Shown here piece by piece: positions 35,923-44,297 of a DNA stretch of 64,000 nt (position 1 is the first letter of the stretch; the number at the start of each line of letters is the position of its first letter). A program made the position numbers and the translations under genes. Source of the stretch: Ignavibacterium sp037440165 (GTDB lineage: Bacteria > Bacteroidota > Ignavibacteria > Ignavibacteriales > Ignavibacteriaceae). Location: NCBI RefSeq assembly GCF_037440165.1, contig NZ_JBBIUQ010000007.1, positions 62,001-126,000 on the forward strand, in the 5' to 3' direction. The notes under the pieces were generated by a model, which was not told the DNA's origin, ran no database searches, and saw only the letters and a list, made by a program, of their open reading frames with translations.

Positions 35923-37179
35923 ATGGTATTCTATAAAACATTTTTTATGCTGCTATTTACAGGAATTATTTTTCCTCAGGGAAAGATTTTCATTCCTATG
36001 GATTTATCTCAAACCGATCATCTCAAAGCATACGGAATTACTTTTCATGCACTTCAAAAAGGTTATAAAGCTGACTGGCTTCTTAATTACCGCGGCGGTT
36101 CATTTCTGATTGATTTCTCAAATGAAATAGCTACAGAGTGTTTGGTTGAAGGAGTTTATTCAGAAAATATTTCACTTGCTGATGCGAGTTCTATTTATAC
36201 TGAAGTTCAAAGTGAAGATAATAATATGGATGTAATTCGGCTTGAAAAAGCACCTAAGATTGCTGTTTATGTTCCATCAGGATTTCAGCCCTGGGACGAT
36301 GCCGTAACACTTGCACTCGAATATGCTAAAGTTCCTTATGACAAAATCTGGAATGATGAAATACTTCGAGGCGATCTTTCAAAATATGATTGGCTTCATT
36401 TGCATCACGAAGATTTCACGGGTCAGTATGGAAAATTTTATGCAAGCTTTGCAAATGCACAATGGTATATTGATCAGCAAATTGATTATGAAAATAATGC
36501 TAAGAAAAATGGCTTTAAGAAAGTTTCAGAAATGATGAAAGAAATTTCCAGAACTATTAAAGCTTATGTTGGTCAGGGAGGATTTCTATTTGCTATGTGT
36601 AGCGCTACTGATTCGTATGATATAGCATTAGCAGCTGAAAATGTTGATATCTGTGCTCAGATGTATGATGGTGATCCTGCAGATCCTGATGCCCAATCAA
36701 AACTTGATTACAGTAAAACTCTCGCTTTTACGAATTTTAAACTTGAAATGAATCCCTTTGTTTATGAATACAGCGATATAGATATTCAGCCAATTGAAAT
36801 AGGCAATATGGAAAATGATTATTTCACATTGTTTGAATTCTCCGCTAAATATGATCCGGTTCCAACAATGCTTACACAAAATCATGTGAATGTAATCAGA
36901 GGTTTTATGGGGCAAACAACAATGTTCAGAAAAAATCTGATAAAAAATTCGGTTATAGTTTTAGCAGAAAGGCAAGGAACAGATCAGGTAAGATATATTC
37001 ACGGAAATTTCGGACGAGGAACTTTTACTTTTTATGGAGGACATGATCCTGAAGATTATCAGCATGCAGTTGGTGATCCTCCGACGGACTTAAGTTTGTA
37101 TAAAAATTCACCGGGTTACAGACTAATTCTGAATAACATTTTATTCCCGGCAGCTACAAAGAAGAAACAAAAAACATGA
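35923..37179 (+). CDS. Exported protein of unknown function, sometimes labelled asparagine synthetase B
   Basis: 418 residues with a signal peptide (about 1-19). The body starts IFIPMDLSQTDHLKAYGI and LLNYRGGSF. This is a family in Bacteroidota and relatives that I recall being named asparagine synthetase B in databases. I see neither a glutamine-amidotransferase N-terminal cysteine nor the SGGxDS PP-loop such an enzyme needs, and it appears exported, so the name is unsupported. Notable blocks are HLHHEDFTGQYG and the GGFLFAMCSATDSYDIALA segment. The latter resembles a glutamine-amidotransferase-like (ThuA/GATase1) fold with a candidate Cys near 36598. Function unknown. Confidence 0.7.
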   Translation: MVFYKTFFMLLFTGIIFPQGKIFIPMDLSQTDHLKAYGITFHALQKGYKADWLLNYRGGSFLIDFSNEIATECLVEGVYSENISLADASSIYTEVQSEDNNMDVIRLEKAPKIAVYVPSGFQPWDDAVTLALEYAKVPYDKIWNDEILRGDLSKYDWLHLHHEDFTGQYGKFYASFANAQWYIDQQIDYENNAKKNGFKKVSEMMKEISRTIKAYVGQGGFLFAMCSATDSYDIALAAENVDICAQMYDGDPADPDAQSKLDYSKTLAFTNFKLEMNPFVYEYSDIDIQPIEIGNMENDYFTLFEFSAKYDPVPTMLTQNHVNVIRGFMGQTTMFRKNLIKNSVIVLAERQGTDQVRYIHGNFGRGTFTFYGGHDPEDYQHAVGDPPTDLSLYKNSPGYRLILNNILFPAATKKKQKT

Positions 37180-37276
37180 ATGTCGATTCACAGACTTTAT
37201 TCTGAGCTGCGCGTATCTATTTAGAATTAAGTATTGAGAATCAAATTTACACAGTTTTAATATCTAAGAGTTTATT

Positions 37277-37933
37277 ATGAGAACAGTAAAAATTAAAAAT
37301 TCTGCAAAGGAATTTCCTATTGGAAAAATTATTTGTGTCGGAAGAAATTATGTTGAACATATTCAGGAATTAGGCAGTGAAATTCCTGAAAAACCAGTAA
37401 TATTTCTCAAGCCGGCAACTGCTGTGATTTATTCAGGCGACAAAATTAAGTATCCAGATTTTTCTCAAGACATGCATCACGAAGTGGAATTAGTATTATT
37501 AATTGGCAGCACAATTAAAAATGCTGATTTACAAACAGCAGAAAATTCTATTGCTGCTTACGGAGTTGGATTGGATATGACTTTGCGAGATGTTCAAAAT
37601 GAATTAAAGAAAAAAGGACATCCTTGGACAATCGCCAAATGTTTTGATACTTCAGCAGTGCTTTCTGATTTTATCCTGAAATCTGATTATAAACTTTCAT
37701 TAAATGAAGAAATCTATCTTAAAGTTAATGATGAAATAAAACAGAAAGACTCTATTGCAAAAATGATGTTCAAACCTGCCGAACTTATTCAATATATTTC
37801 TTCTCTTATGACAATTGAAGCAGGTGATTTAATCTTTACAGGAACACCTAAAGGCGTTGGCAAAGTGAACAAAGGTGATAAGCTTGAAGCAGGGTTGGAA
37901 AATATTATTTCTCTTAAATGTAATGTTGAGTGA
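37277..37933 (+). CDS. Fumarylacetoacetate hydrolase-family protein (acylpyruvase-like)
   Basis: 218 residues, the short single-domain form. Family motifs: IICVGRNYVEH at the N-terminus, the metal-binding HHEVELVLLIG, GVGLDMTLRDVQ, KCFDTSAVLS, and ending FTGTPKGVGKV. Members hydrolyse acylpyruvates or decarboxylate oxaloacetate using a divalent metal. Cytoplasmic. It converges with ruvA across 4 bases. Confidence 0.88.
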   Translation: MRTVKIKNSAKEFPIGKIICVGRNYVEHIQELGSEIPEKPVIFLKPATAVIYSGDKIKYPDFSQDMHHEVELVLLIGSTIKNADLQTAENSIAAYGVGLDMTLRDVQNELKKKGHPWTIAKCFDTSAVLSDFILKSDYKLSLNEEIYLKVNDEIKQKDSIAKMMFKPAELIQYISSLMTIEAGDLIFTGTPKGVGKVNKGDKLEAGLENIISLKCNVE

Positions 37934-37937
37934 AAAA

Positions 37938-38519
37938 TTATTTGTTCAATTCGGTCAGTGATTTCTTGATCAATTCTTCGAGTGAAAGTGCGGGATTACT
38001 GCTTAATAAATCTCTTACAATTTTCTCAGCAACTTTTTGATTATAACCTAATGTTGTTAAAGCGAGCACAGCTTCCTGTTTAATAGTAAAATCAATTCCC
38101 TTCGATGTAGTAGTTTCAATAAATCCAACTTTACTTTTTAATTCAAGAACTACTCTTTCGGCTGTCTTTCTTCCAACGCCGGGAACAGAAACCAGCCGCG
38201 AAACATTTTCTATTTGAATTGCATTCTGAAGTTCATCAACAGAAATTCCCGAAAGAATACTCAAAGCCACTTTGGGACCAATACCACTGATTGAAATAAG
38301 CAGTTCAAACATTTCCTTTTCGGCTTCAGTATAAAAGCCATAAAGGTTCAATGCATCTTCACGAACATGAGTATGGATGTAAAGAGAAATTTCACTCTGG
38401 TCAGAAATTTTTTCGAATGTGCTGATAGAAATATGAATCAGATATCCTACATTGTTAACATCCAGAACTATTTGAGTTGGTTTTGCAGAAATTATTTTAC
38501 CTTTCAGATATCCGATCAA
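37938..38519 (-). CDS. ruvA: Holliday junction branch migration protein RuvA
   Basis: Binds four-way junctions and loads RuvB. 193 residues: an OB domain (1-65), helix-hairpin-helix pairs (LLISISGIGPKVALSIL and LVSVPGVGRKTAERVV), and a C-terminal RuvB-binding domain. The start is TTG (38517-38519), supported by AAAGGA about 10 bases upstream and by the invariant (M)IGYLKG beginning. Last gene of recJ-yebC-ruvC-ruvA; ruvB is not adjacent. Confidence 0.94.
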   Translation of the reverse strand: MIGYLKGKIISAKPTQIVLDVNNVGYLIHISISTFEKISDQSEISLYIHTHVREDALNLYGFYTEAEKEMFELLISISGIGPKVALSILSGISVDELQNAIQIENVSRLVSVPGVGRKTAERVVLELKSKVGFIETTTSKGIDFTIKQEAVLALTTLGYNQKVAEKIVRDLLSSNPALSLEELIKKSLTELNK

Positions 38520-38550
38520 TTGACGATTCCTTTCGAAGATAGAAATTTAA

Positions 38551-39090
38551 TTAATAGCTGGTGACTCTTTCCGGAAAAGCTTCGATAAAAGTTTTCCAAT
38601 CATTTTTAACTGATTTAGTTCTTTTTAATCTGAAAGCATGACAAATGGCAATTGCAAGTGCATCACTTTCATCTGATTTCATTTTAGTGTCAGGAAGCCC
38701 GAGAATATTTTTAATCATATAATTGACTTGCTGTTTGGAAGCAGCTCCCTTTCCAACTACAGATTTTTTCACTTCACGCGGGGAATATTCACTGATATTT
38801 ATACCATTATGAACTGCAGCTAAAATTGAAACTCCGCGTGCATAACCAATTTTCATCGTTGATTGCACATTCCTTCCATAGAAAGCTGTTTCGATTGCAA
38901 ATTCATCTGGTTTAAATTTTTTAAGCAACTTATATAATTCATCGTAAATGATTTCAAGCCGTTTGGGAATTGATTTAGAAGAGGGAAGACTAATAATACC
39001 ACTATCAATTTTTTTTAAACTGTTTCCTGAGAATTTTACAACTCCGTAACCAGTAATGTTTGTTCCTGGATCGATTCCAATGATTATCAT
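38551..39090 (-). CDS. ruvC: Crossover junction endonuclease RuvC
   Basis: Resolves Holliday junctions. 179 residues. The acidic catalytic residues are Asp7 (GIDPGT), Glu67 (AIETAF), Asp140 and Asp143 (KSDESDALAI), the standard four. It lies 31 bases ahead of ruvA and 63 behind yebC, in a recombination operon. Confidence 0.95.
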   Translation of the reverse strand: MIIIGIDPGTNITGYGVVKFSGNSLKKIDSGIISLPSSKSIPKRLEIIYDELYKLLKKFKPDEFAIETAFYGRNVQSTMKIGYARGVSILAAVHNGINISEYSPREVKKSVVGKGAASKQQVNYMIKNILGLPDTKMKSDESDALAIAICHAFRLKRTKSVKNDWKTFIEAFPERVTSY

Positions 39091-39153
39091 AAACCTATAA
39101 AAAAATCTGGTAGAATTTGTTAGAATAAAAATCCTACCAGGTATGTTAAATAA

Positions 39154-39891
39154 TTATTTTATAGAAGATTCATCAATATCTGCATTTGAATAAACATTCT
39201 GAACATCATCACAATCTTCGAGAGCTTCAATAAGTTTCATCACCTTCTCTGCATCCTCTCCTTTAACTTCAAGAGTGTTTTTTGCTATCCATTGGAGAGA
39301 AGCATTGTCAACTTTAAGATTATTTTCCTGCAAAGCTTTTCTTACAACTTCAAAATTTTCTACTGAGGTCGTAATCTCATAAAACTCTTCTTCAGTCTGA
39401 AGATCGTCTGCTCCTGCATCGAGTACAATTGCTAAAATGTCATCTTCTGATTTATTCTGTTTCGGAACTGTAATGACTCCTTTTCTTTCAAACATCCAAG
39501 CTACCGAACCTGTTTCGCCGAGTGATCCACCTTGTTTACTGAAAATGTGACGGACTTCTGCAACTGTTCTGTTTTTATTGTCAGTTGCAACTTCAACGAG
39601 CATTGCAACTCCGGCCGGTCCGTATCCCTCATAAGTAAGTTCGTGGTATGTTACACCTTCAAGTTCACCGGTAGCTTTCTTAATTGCGCGTTCAATATTT
39701 TCCGCAGGCATGTTTTCAGATTTGGCATTGTCAATCGCTAAACGCAATCTTGGATTGCCGGCAGGATCTCCTCCGCCTTGTCTTGCCGCAATTGTTATTT
39801 CTTTAATAAGCTTTGTAAAGATTTTCCCTTTTTTCGCATCAAGTGCAGCTTTTTTTCTTTTAATAGTTGCCCATTTTGAGTGACCTGACAT
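39154..39891 (-). CDS. yebC: YebC/PmpR-family protein
   Basis: 245 residues beginning MSGHSKWATIKRKKAALDAKKGK, the invariant N-terminus; then three YebC domains (AGNPRLRLAIDNAKSENMP, YEGYGPAGVAMLVE, GSVAWMFERKG). These proteins act as transcription regulators or, as shown recently for some, help ribosomes pass proline stretches. The link to ruvC-ruvA is common across bacteria. A clear AGGAG site precedes the ATG. Confidence 0.94.
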   Translation of the reverse strand: MSGHSKWATIKRKKAALDAKKGKIFTKLIKEITIAARQGGGDPAGNPRLRLAIDNAKSENMPAENIERAIKKATGELEGVTYHELTYEGYGPAGVAMLVEVATDNKNRTVAEVRHIFSKQGGSLGETGSVAWMFERKGVITVPKQNKSEDDILAIVLDAGADDLQTEEEFYEITTSVENFEVVRKALQENNLKVDNASLQWIAKNTLEVKGEDAEKVMKLIEALEDCDDVQNVYSNADIDESSIK

Positions 39892-39914
39892 CGAATTTAC
39901 TCCTGTTTAATTAC

Positions 39915-41630
39915 TTATTCGTGTAATCTGATATCTCTTATTTTTAGATGTGGATATATTTTTTCATCTTTAATTACTTTATCAAGAATGTAAACTATAT
40001 CAAACTTTGATTTCTGATTTTTCAAAAGCAAATCTAAATATTCACCAAGGTTAAAACCAATGCTGTCAAATACTTTTAACGCTGAATTTTGTTTGAATGA
40101 TGCAACAAGATGATTGTTTCCTACTACTCTTGGAAATCCTGAGAGCTCCGCTCCTTCTGTTAGAAAAACCGGACGCATATTCTCAGGACCAAAAGGCGCA
40201 AACTGATCAAGCACACGGATGAACTTTGGTGTTATTTCTGAAAACCTTAGAGTCGAATCAATAAGTATTTCCGGATAAAGGTCTTCTTCAGTTATGCTTG
40301 CTTTAACAATATCATTAAATCTGGTTTTGAATTCTTCAAGCTTGTCAATCTCAACTGCAAGTCCTGCAGCTGCCTGATGACCTCCAAAGTGAAGTAAAAT
40401 ATCTTCACACTTTTGAAGCGCTTTATAGATATTGAAATTATTGATACTTCTTGCAGAACCTTTAGCAACACCATCAATTGTTGTAAGCATAATCGTCGGA
40501 CGGTAGTATTTCTCAACCAATCTTGAAGCAACAATTCCAATCACTCCCGGATGCCATTCTTCCTGATGAATAATTATTGCAAGTTCATTTTTTAAATCAA
40601 TACAATTTTCAACAAGCTGATTTGCGTCACCAAAAGTATCAACATCAATTTTTCTTCTTTCATAATTTTCATCTTCAAGAACTTGTGCAAGTGTGTGAGC
40701 TTCCAGCGGGTCTTTTGTAATAAGTAACTGAACCGCTCTTCTTGCATCACCTAATCTGCCCACTGCATTTATTCTTGGTGCAATAGTAAATACAACTTGT
40801 CCTGAAGTAAGTGTTCCCGGCTGAAGTCCTGCACTTTTTATTAATGCTTCAATTCCTGCTCTTGGATTTTGATTAATTTTATCCAAGCCGGCTTTTACAA
40901 GAATTCTGTTTTCGTCAGTAAGCGGAACTATATCTGCTGCGCCAGCTAAAGCTACTAAATCAAGATATTCCAATGGCAGCTCGCGTTTGCCTATTTTTTC
41001 CGAAATTCCCTGTGCTAACTTAAATGCAACTCCGGCACCAGAGAGATACTTGAATGGATAGTTGCATTCGGGAATCAAAGGATCGAGTACTGCAAGCGCA
41101 TTTGGAATTTCATCTTTTGGCTGATGGTGATCGCAGATAATTACATCGATTCCAAAAGAGTTGGCATAATCAGTCTCCTCAACAGCGGTTATTCCGCAAT
41201 CAACTGTTATAACTAATGAAGCATTTTTTGATTTAATGAAATCAATACCTTCTTTAGATAAACCATAACCTTCTTCAAGTCTTTTGGGAATATAGAAATC
41301 AACATTAGCATCAAGCTCCTTCAGAAAAAGATACATTAAAGAAGTAGCACAAGTACCATCAACATCATAATCACCATAAATGAAAATCAGTTGATTTTCT
41401 GTAATTGCCTGTATGATCCTTCTGGTAGCTGCATCCATTCCTTTCATTAAAAAAGGATCGTGAAGGTTTTCTAAAGATGGGCGAAAAAATTTTTTTGCCT
41501 GATAGAAGGTCTTAATATTACGCTGCACCAGAAGTTTAGCTAGAACTTCTGAAATATTCAGCGATTCAGATAATGTTTTTATGGGAAAAGTGTCTTCAAC
41601 TTCTTTAATTTTCCAACGTTTGTTGATCAT
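39915..41630 (-). CDS. recJ: Single-stranded-DNA exonuclease RecJ
   Basis: 5-prime to 3-prime exonuclease for recombination and mismatch repair. 571 residues. DHH-family motifs: YGDYDVDGTCAT (motif I), VDCGITA, ICDHHQPKDEIP (motif III), LAGAADIVPL; DHHA1 block FGGHQAAAGLAV. First gene of the recJ-yebC-ruvC-ruvA run, starting 33 bases after the rnpB 3-prime end. Confidence 0.94.
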   Translation of the reverse strand: MINKRWKIKEVEDTFPIKTLSESLNISEVLAKLLVQRNIKTFYQAKKFFRPSLENLHDPFLMKGMDAATRRIIQAITENQLIFIYGDYDVDGTCATSLMYLFLKELDANVDFYIPKRLEEGYGLSKEGIDFIKSKNASLVITVDCGITAVEETDYANSFGIDVIICDHHQPKDEIPNALAVLDPLIPECNYPFKYLSGAGVAFKLAQGISEKIGKRELPLEYLDLVALAGAADIVPLTDENRILVKAGLDKINQNPRAGIEALIKSAGLQPGTLTSGQVVFTIAPRINAVGRLGDARRAVQLLITKDPLEAHTLAQVLEDENYERRKIDVDTFGDANQLVENCIDLKNELAIIIHQEEWHPGVIGIVASRLVEKYYRPTIMLTTIDGVAKGSARSINNFNIYKALQKCEDILLHFGGHQAAAGLAVEIDKLEEFKTRFNDIVKASITEEDLYPEILIDSTLRFSEITPKFIRVLDQFAPFGPENMRPVFLTEGAELSGFPRVVGNNHLVASFKQNSALKVFDSIGFNLGEYLDLLLKNQKSKFDIVYILDKVIKDEKIYPHLKIRDIRLHE

Positions 41631-41662
41631 AAAATCAGTTATTTAAAGGGTTTGAAAGAACA

Positions 41663-42118
41663 AATCTGATAAGACAAACCTGTAAGCCGAATTCTGTAAT
41701 CCCCAAATTTTGATTTTGGGGCGGCAATTATTTATCTCGCCCGAACATTACTGTTCGGATCCAGCGGTCTACCCAAAGATCGCGATTCCAAAATGGAATC
41801 ATTTGAGCGAACAACTCTGTTTCTCCGAAGAGAAACGATCTTTATACTTGACCTTGCTTCGGGTGTGGTTTGCCGTGTTCCGCAGATGCGGAATCCCTTA
41901 TTGGGACCTTCGACATTACTGCCGGAGCGGTGAGCTCTTACCTCGCCTTTTCACCCTTACCTCAACAAAATTGTTGAGGCGGTATCTTTTCTGTGGCACT
42001 TTCAGTTGTTCCTCCATTTGGAACACCCGGATGTTATCCGGCACCCTGTTCTATGAAGTTCGGACTTTCCTCTTCCCGTTTTTATCGGGAAGCAATTGCC
42101 CAGTTTGTCTTTCAGATT
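41663..42118 (-). ncRNA. rnpB: RNase P RNA, bacterial class A
   Basis: On the minus strand the conserved core reads GAGGAAAGTCCGAAC, then CATAGAACAGGGTGCCGG with an ACATCCGGG partner. Mid-region AAGGGTGAAAAGGCGAGGTAA and the near-3-prime ACAGAATTCGGCTTACA are the hallmark segments. The ends are set by helix P1: 5-prime AATCTGAAAGACAAAC pairs with 3-prime GTTTGTCTTATCAGATT. About 456 nucleotides. It processes pre-tRNA 5-prime ends. End positions are good to a few bases. Confidence 0.95.
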
Positions 42119-42130
42119 ATTCTTTTAATT

Positions 42131-42153
42131 GACTAACCGCTTTACGATTAGTC
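42131..42153. other. Hairpin just upstream of rnpB
   Basis: GACTAACCG (42131-42139) with CGATTAGTC (42145-42153), 9 bp with one G-T (wobble) pair and a 5-base loop. It lies 13 bases before the inferred 5-prime end of rnpB. It could end the zinc-ribbon gene transcript or belong to the RNase P precursor. Confidence 0.4.
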
Positions 42154-42260
42154 TGCCAATTACGATTTATTAGTGTTTATGGATTAATACAGAGTATATA
42201 TTTAATCCAATGAGAATATAATTATTCGCCTATCCTAAATCAGCAGACAATTCAATATAC

Positions 42261-42992
42261 TTATCTTGATTTTTCTACTTCGTCTGCAATTTCCTGAGAA
42301 ACGAGAATTCTTCCGCAATATTCGCAAGTAAAAATCCTATCATTCCTTCTTATTTCTAATTGCCTTTGTGATGGAATGATATTATGACATCCGGAACAAG
42401 CTGATCTTTTTATTGTAACTACTGCTCTGCCTTTTTTAGCTTTTCTGATTCTTGTGTAAGTTACTAAATCTGGCTTTTTCACCAGAGCTTCAACTTTTTT
42501 TCTTTCTTCAAGAAGTTTGTTTTCTTCTTTCTCGTTAGCTTTTATTATATCCTTAAGGTCTGATTCATTTTCTTTAAGTTCTTTTCCGAGTTCTTCGACT
42601 TTAGGAAGAATCTCCTCTATTTCTGCGCTTAGAGTTTTGCTTTTATCAGCGAGAGCATCATTCTCTGCTTCAAGTCTTTTTATGGTTTCTTCAGTGTGAT
42701 CAATCTCTTTTGTAAGAGCATCATATTCTTTATTGTTTCTAACCTGATAAAGCTGGGCTTTAAATTTTTTCTGACTCTCTTTTAATTTTTCTATTTCTTC
42801 TTCGTTGAGTTGTCGTCGTTCAAGTGATTCCTTTTTTCCCTTTTCTTTATTTTTAATTTCATCTCTTAATTCATTGATCTGAGATTTAAGTGCATTAACC
42901 GTATTAGGAAGATCACCCCTAAGTTCTTCAAGTTCGTCCAACTGATCATCAATAAGTTGAAGCTGATATAGAATTTTTAATCGCGTTTGCAA
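42261..42992 (-). CDS. Coiled-coil C4 zinc-ribbon protein
   Basis: 243 residues: a long charged coiled coil (about 5-180, many heptads of E, K and L) followed by a zinc ribbon of the zf-RING_7 type with CSGC and CEYC cysteine pairs near 198-226. Such proteins are widespread; chlamydial CdsZ/CT398-like members act as scaffolds near secretion and sigma-54 systems. The start is TTG at 42990-42992, supported by AAGGAG nine bases before it. It follows the Nif3-family gene by 13 bases and is likely co-transcribed. Confidence 0.82.
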   Translation of the reverse strand: MQTRLKILYQLQLIDDQLDELEELRGDLPNTVNALKSQINELRDEIKNKEKGKKESLERRQLNEEEIEKLKESQKKFKAQLYQVRNNKEYDALTKEIDHTEETIKRLEAENDALADKSKTLSAEIEEILPKVEELGKELKENESDLKDIIKANEKEENKLLEERKKVEALVKKPDLVTYTRIRKAKKGRAVVTIKRSACSGCHNIIPSQRQLEIRRNDRIFTCEYCGRILVSQEIADEVEKSR

Positions 42993-43005
42993 TTTTTATT
43001 ACTCC

Positions 43006-44112
43006 TTAATTATTATAAAAACATACAGGGTTTGTAGTTCCCTTAAACTTAAAAATTTCAATTTTAGATTCGGTTATAAAATTTTTTAATCTTCTTTCTA
43101 TTTCATCGAGAACAAAGATTTCTGTTTCGTAATGTCCAGCATCAATCAAGAGTATTCTGTTCTCTGCATCCAGAAATGTATGATATTTAACATCTGAGGT
43201 AATGAATGCATCTGCGCTATTTTGAATAGCTGTGCTTAATAAATCACTACCAGAGCCGCCGCAAACCGCAACTGTTTTAATCTTTATGTTCGTGCCCTGA
43301 GAATATCTGAAATTTTTAACTCCTAATTTCTTTGAAACATAATCAAGAAACTGTTTCGGAGTTAACTCGATTTCCAGATTTCCTATTGCGCCCATGCCAT
43401 AATTTACATTTTCATTTTTAAGCGGATATATATCATACGCAACTTCCTCATATGGATGAGCTTGTTTCATAGCAGCAATAACAGCAGGTAAATCAAAAGT
43501 GTTTACCAATACTTCGAGTCTTACTTCATCCGCAAACTCAAGGTTGCCTTTTTTACCAATAGCTGGATTTGAGTTATCTGAGCCGCGAAAAGTTCCTTTT
43601 CCAAGAATTCTGAAGCTGCAATTAGAATATTCTCCGATTATTCCGCCGCCATTTTTATGGATGGCTTCTGCAACCTTTTCTGTAAATCCAGCCGGGACAA
43701 ATACAACAAGTTTGGTCAGGTTTTCTGAAATATTTTTAAGAAACCTTATTGATTTAAGTCCGAGCTTTTTAGCAAGCTGAAAGCTCACACCATCTTTAGC
43801 GAAGTCAAGGTTTGTATGAGCAGAATAAACTGTGATGTCGTTCTTTATTAGTTTTATTAGTATGTCTGATGTTTTATCGCCTGATGAGATTTTACGGATT
43901 GAATTAAAAAGAAGTGGATGGTGACTAATTATTAAATTACACTTCTTTTTGATAGCATCTTCAACAACAAACTCATTCACATCGAGGCAAAGAAGAATAT
44001 TCCTGGCAAGCGCTTTTGAAAAGCCAACTTGTAAACCCACATTGTCTCTGTCCCAAGCAATTCCTTTGGGAGCCCAGCTTTCTATGTATTTTGTAATTTT
44101 ATCTATCGTCAT
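43006..44112 (-). CDS. Nif3/DUF34-family dinuclear metal protein
   Basis: 368 residues, the long form with an inserted PII-like middle domain (about 130-235, AHPYEEVAYDIYPL). Metal ligands of the hexameric Nif3 fold are visible: His64-His65 (ISHHPLLF), the AHTNLD block and the C-terminal GHYETE. It is often annotated GTP cyclohydrolase I type 2, which is not supported experimentally; a metal-handling role is more likely. An intrinsic terminator lies only three bases ahead of the start codon. Confidence 0.88.
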   Translation of the reverse strand: MTIDKITKYIESWAPKGIAWDRDNVGLQVGFSKALARNILLCLDVNEFVVEDAIKKKCNLIISHHPLLFNSIRKISSGDKTSDILIKLIKNDITVYSAHTNLDFAKDGVSFQLAKKLGLKSIRFLKNISENLTKLVVFVPAGFTEKVAEAIHKNGGGIIGEYSNCSFRILGKGTFRGSDNSNPAIGKKGNLEFADEVRLEVLVNTFDLPAVIAAMKQAHPYEEVAYDIYPLKNENVNYGMGAIGNLEIELTPKQFLDYVSKKLGVKNFRYSQGTNIKIKTVAVCGGSGSDLLSTAIQNSADAFITSDVKYHTFLDAENRILLIDAGHYETEIFVLDEIERRLKNFITESKIEIFKFKGTTNPVCFYNN

Positions 44113-44114
44113 AA

Positions 44115-44150
44115 TGCAAAAAAAAATGCACCCTTTTTTTGGGGTGCATT
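44115..44150 (-). terminator. Intrinsic terminator in front of the Nif3-family gene
   Basis: On the minus strand AATGCACCC (44150-44142) pairs with GGGTGCATT (44133-44125), followed by a run of eight or more T ending next to the Nif3 ATG at 44112. It would end transcription coming from the small ORF at 44155-44235 or from ispG. Confidence 0.8.
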
Positions 44151-44154
44151 CTTG

Positions 44155-44235
44155 TTAAAATTTTCTACTTGAGTTCTTGTAATCTTTGTTAAGTATCGAA
44201 AGTAGCTTCAATTCTTTTGGATTTAGTCTTCTCAT
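44155..44235 (-). CDS. Possible 26-residue small protein or leader peptide
   Basis: A minus-strand ATG opens a 26-codon frame (MRRLNPKELKLLSI, then LNKDYKNSSRKF). It is bracketed by a good promoter-like sequence and, five bases after the stop, by an intrinsic terminator. The peptide is basic and partly helical. It could be a small protein gene of its own or a leader for the Nif3-family gene. No homolog is known to me. Confidence 0.4.
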   Translation of the reverse strand: MRRLNPKELKLLSILNKDYKNSSRKF

Positions 44236-44248
44236 AATTTGGTTTATA

Positions 44249-44277
44249 AATATAATATCATAGTCCAAAATATCCAA
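44249..44277 (-). promoter_or_regulatory. Sigma-70-like promoter of the small ORF
   Basis: On the minus strand: TTGGAT (-35), a 17-base spacer, then TATATT (-10), with the small ORF start codon 13 bases after the -10. The predicted transcript would have only a few leader bases. Confidence 0.45.
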
Positions 44278-44297
44278 TGAAGCCGGTGAGATAAAAA

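Noticed and set aside
41710..42132. 140-codon plus-strand ORF
   Set aside because: It is antisense to the RNase P RNA gene, whose conserved core and P1 pairing explain the sequence.
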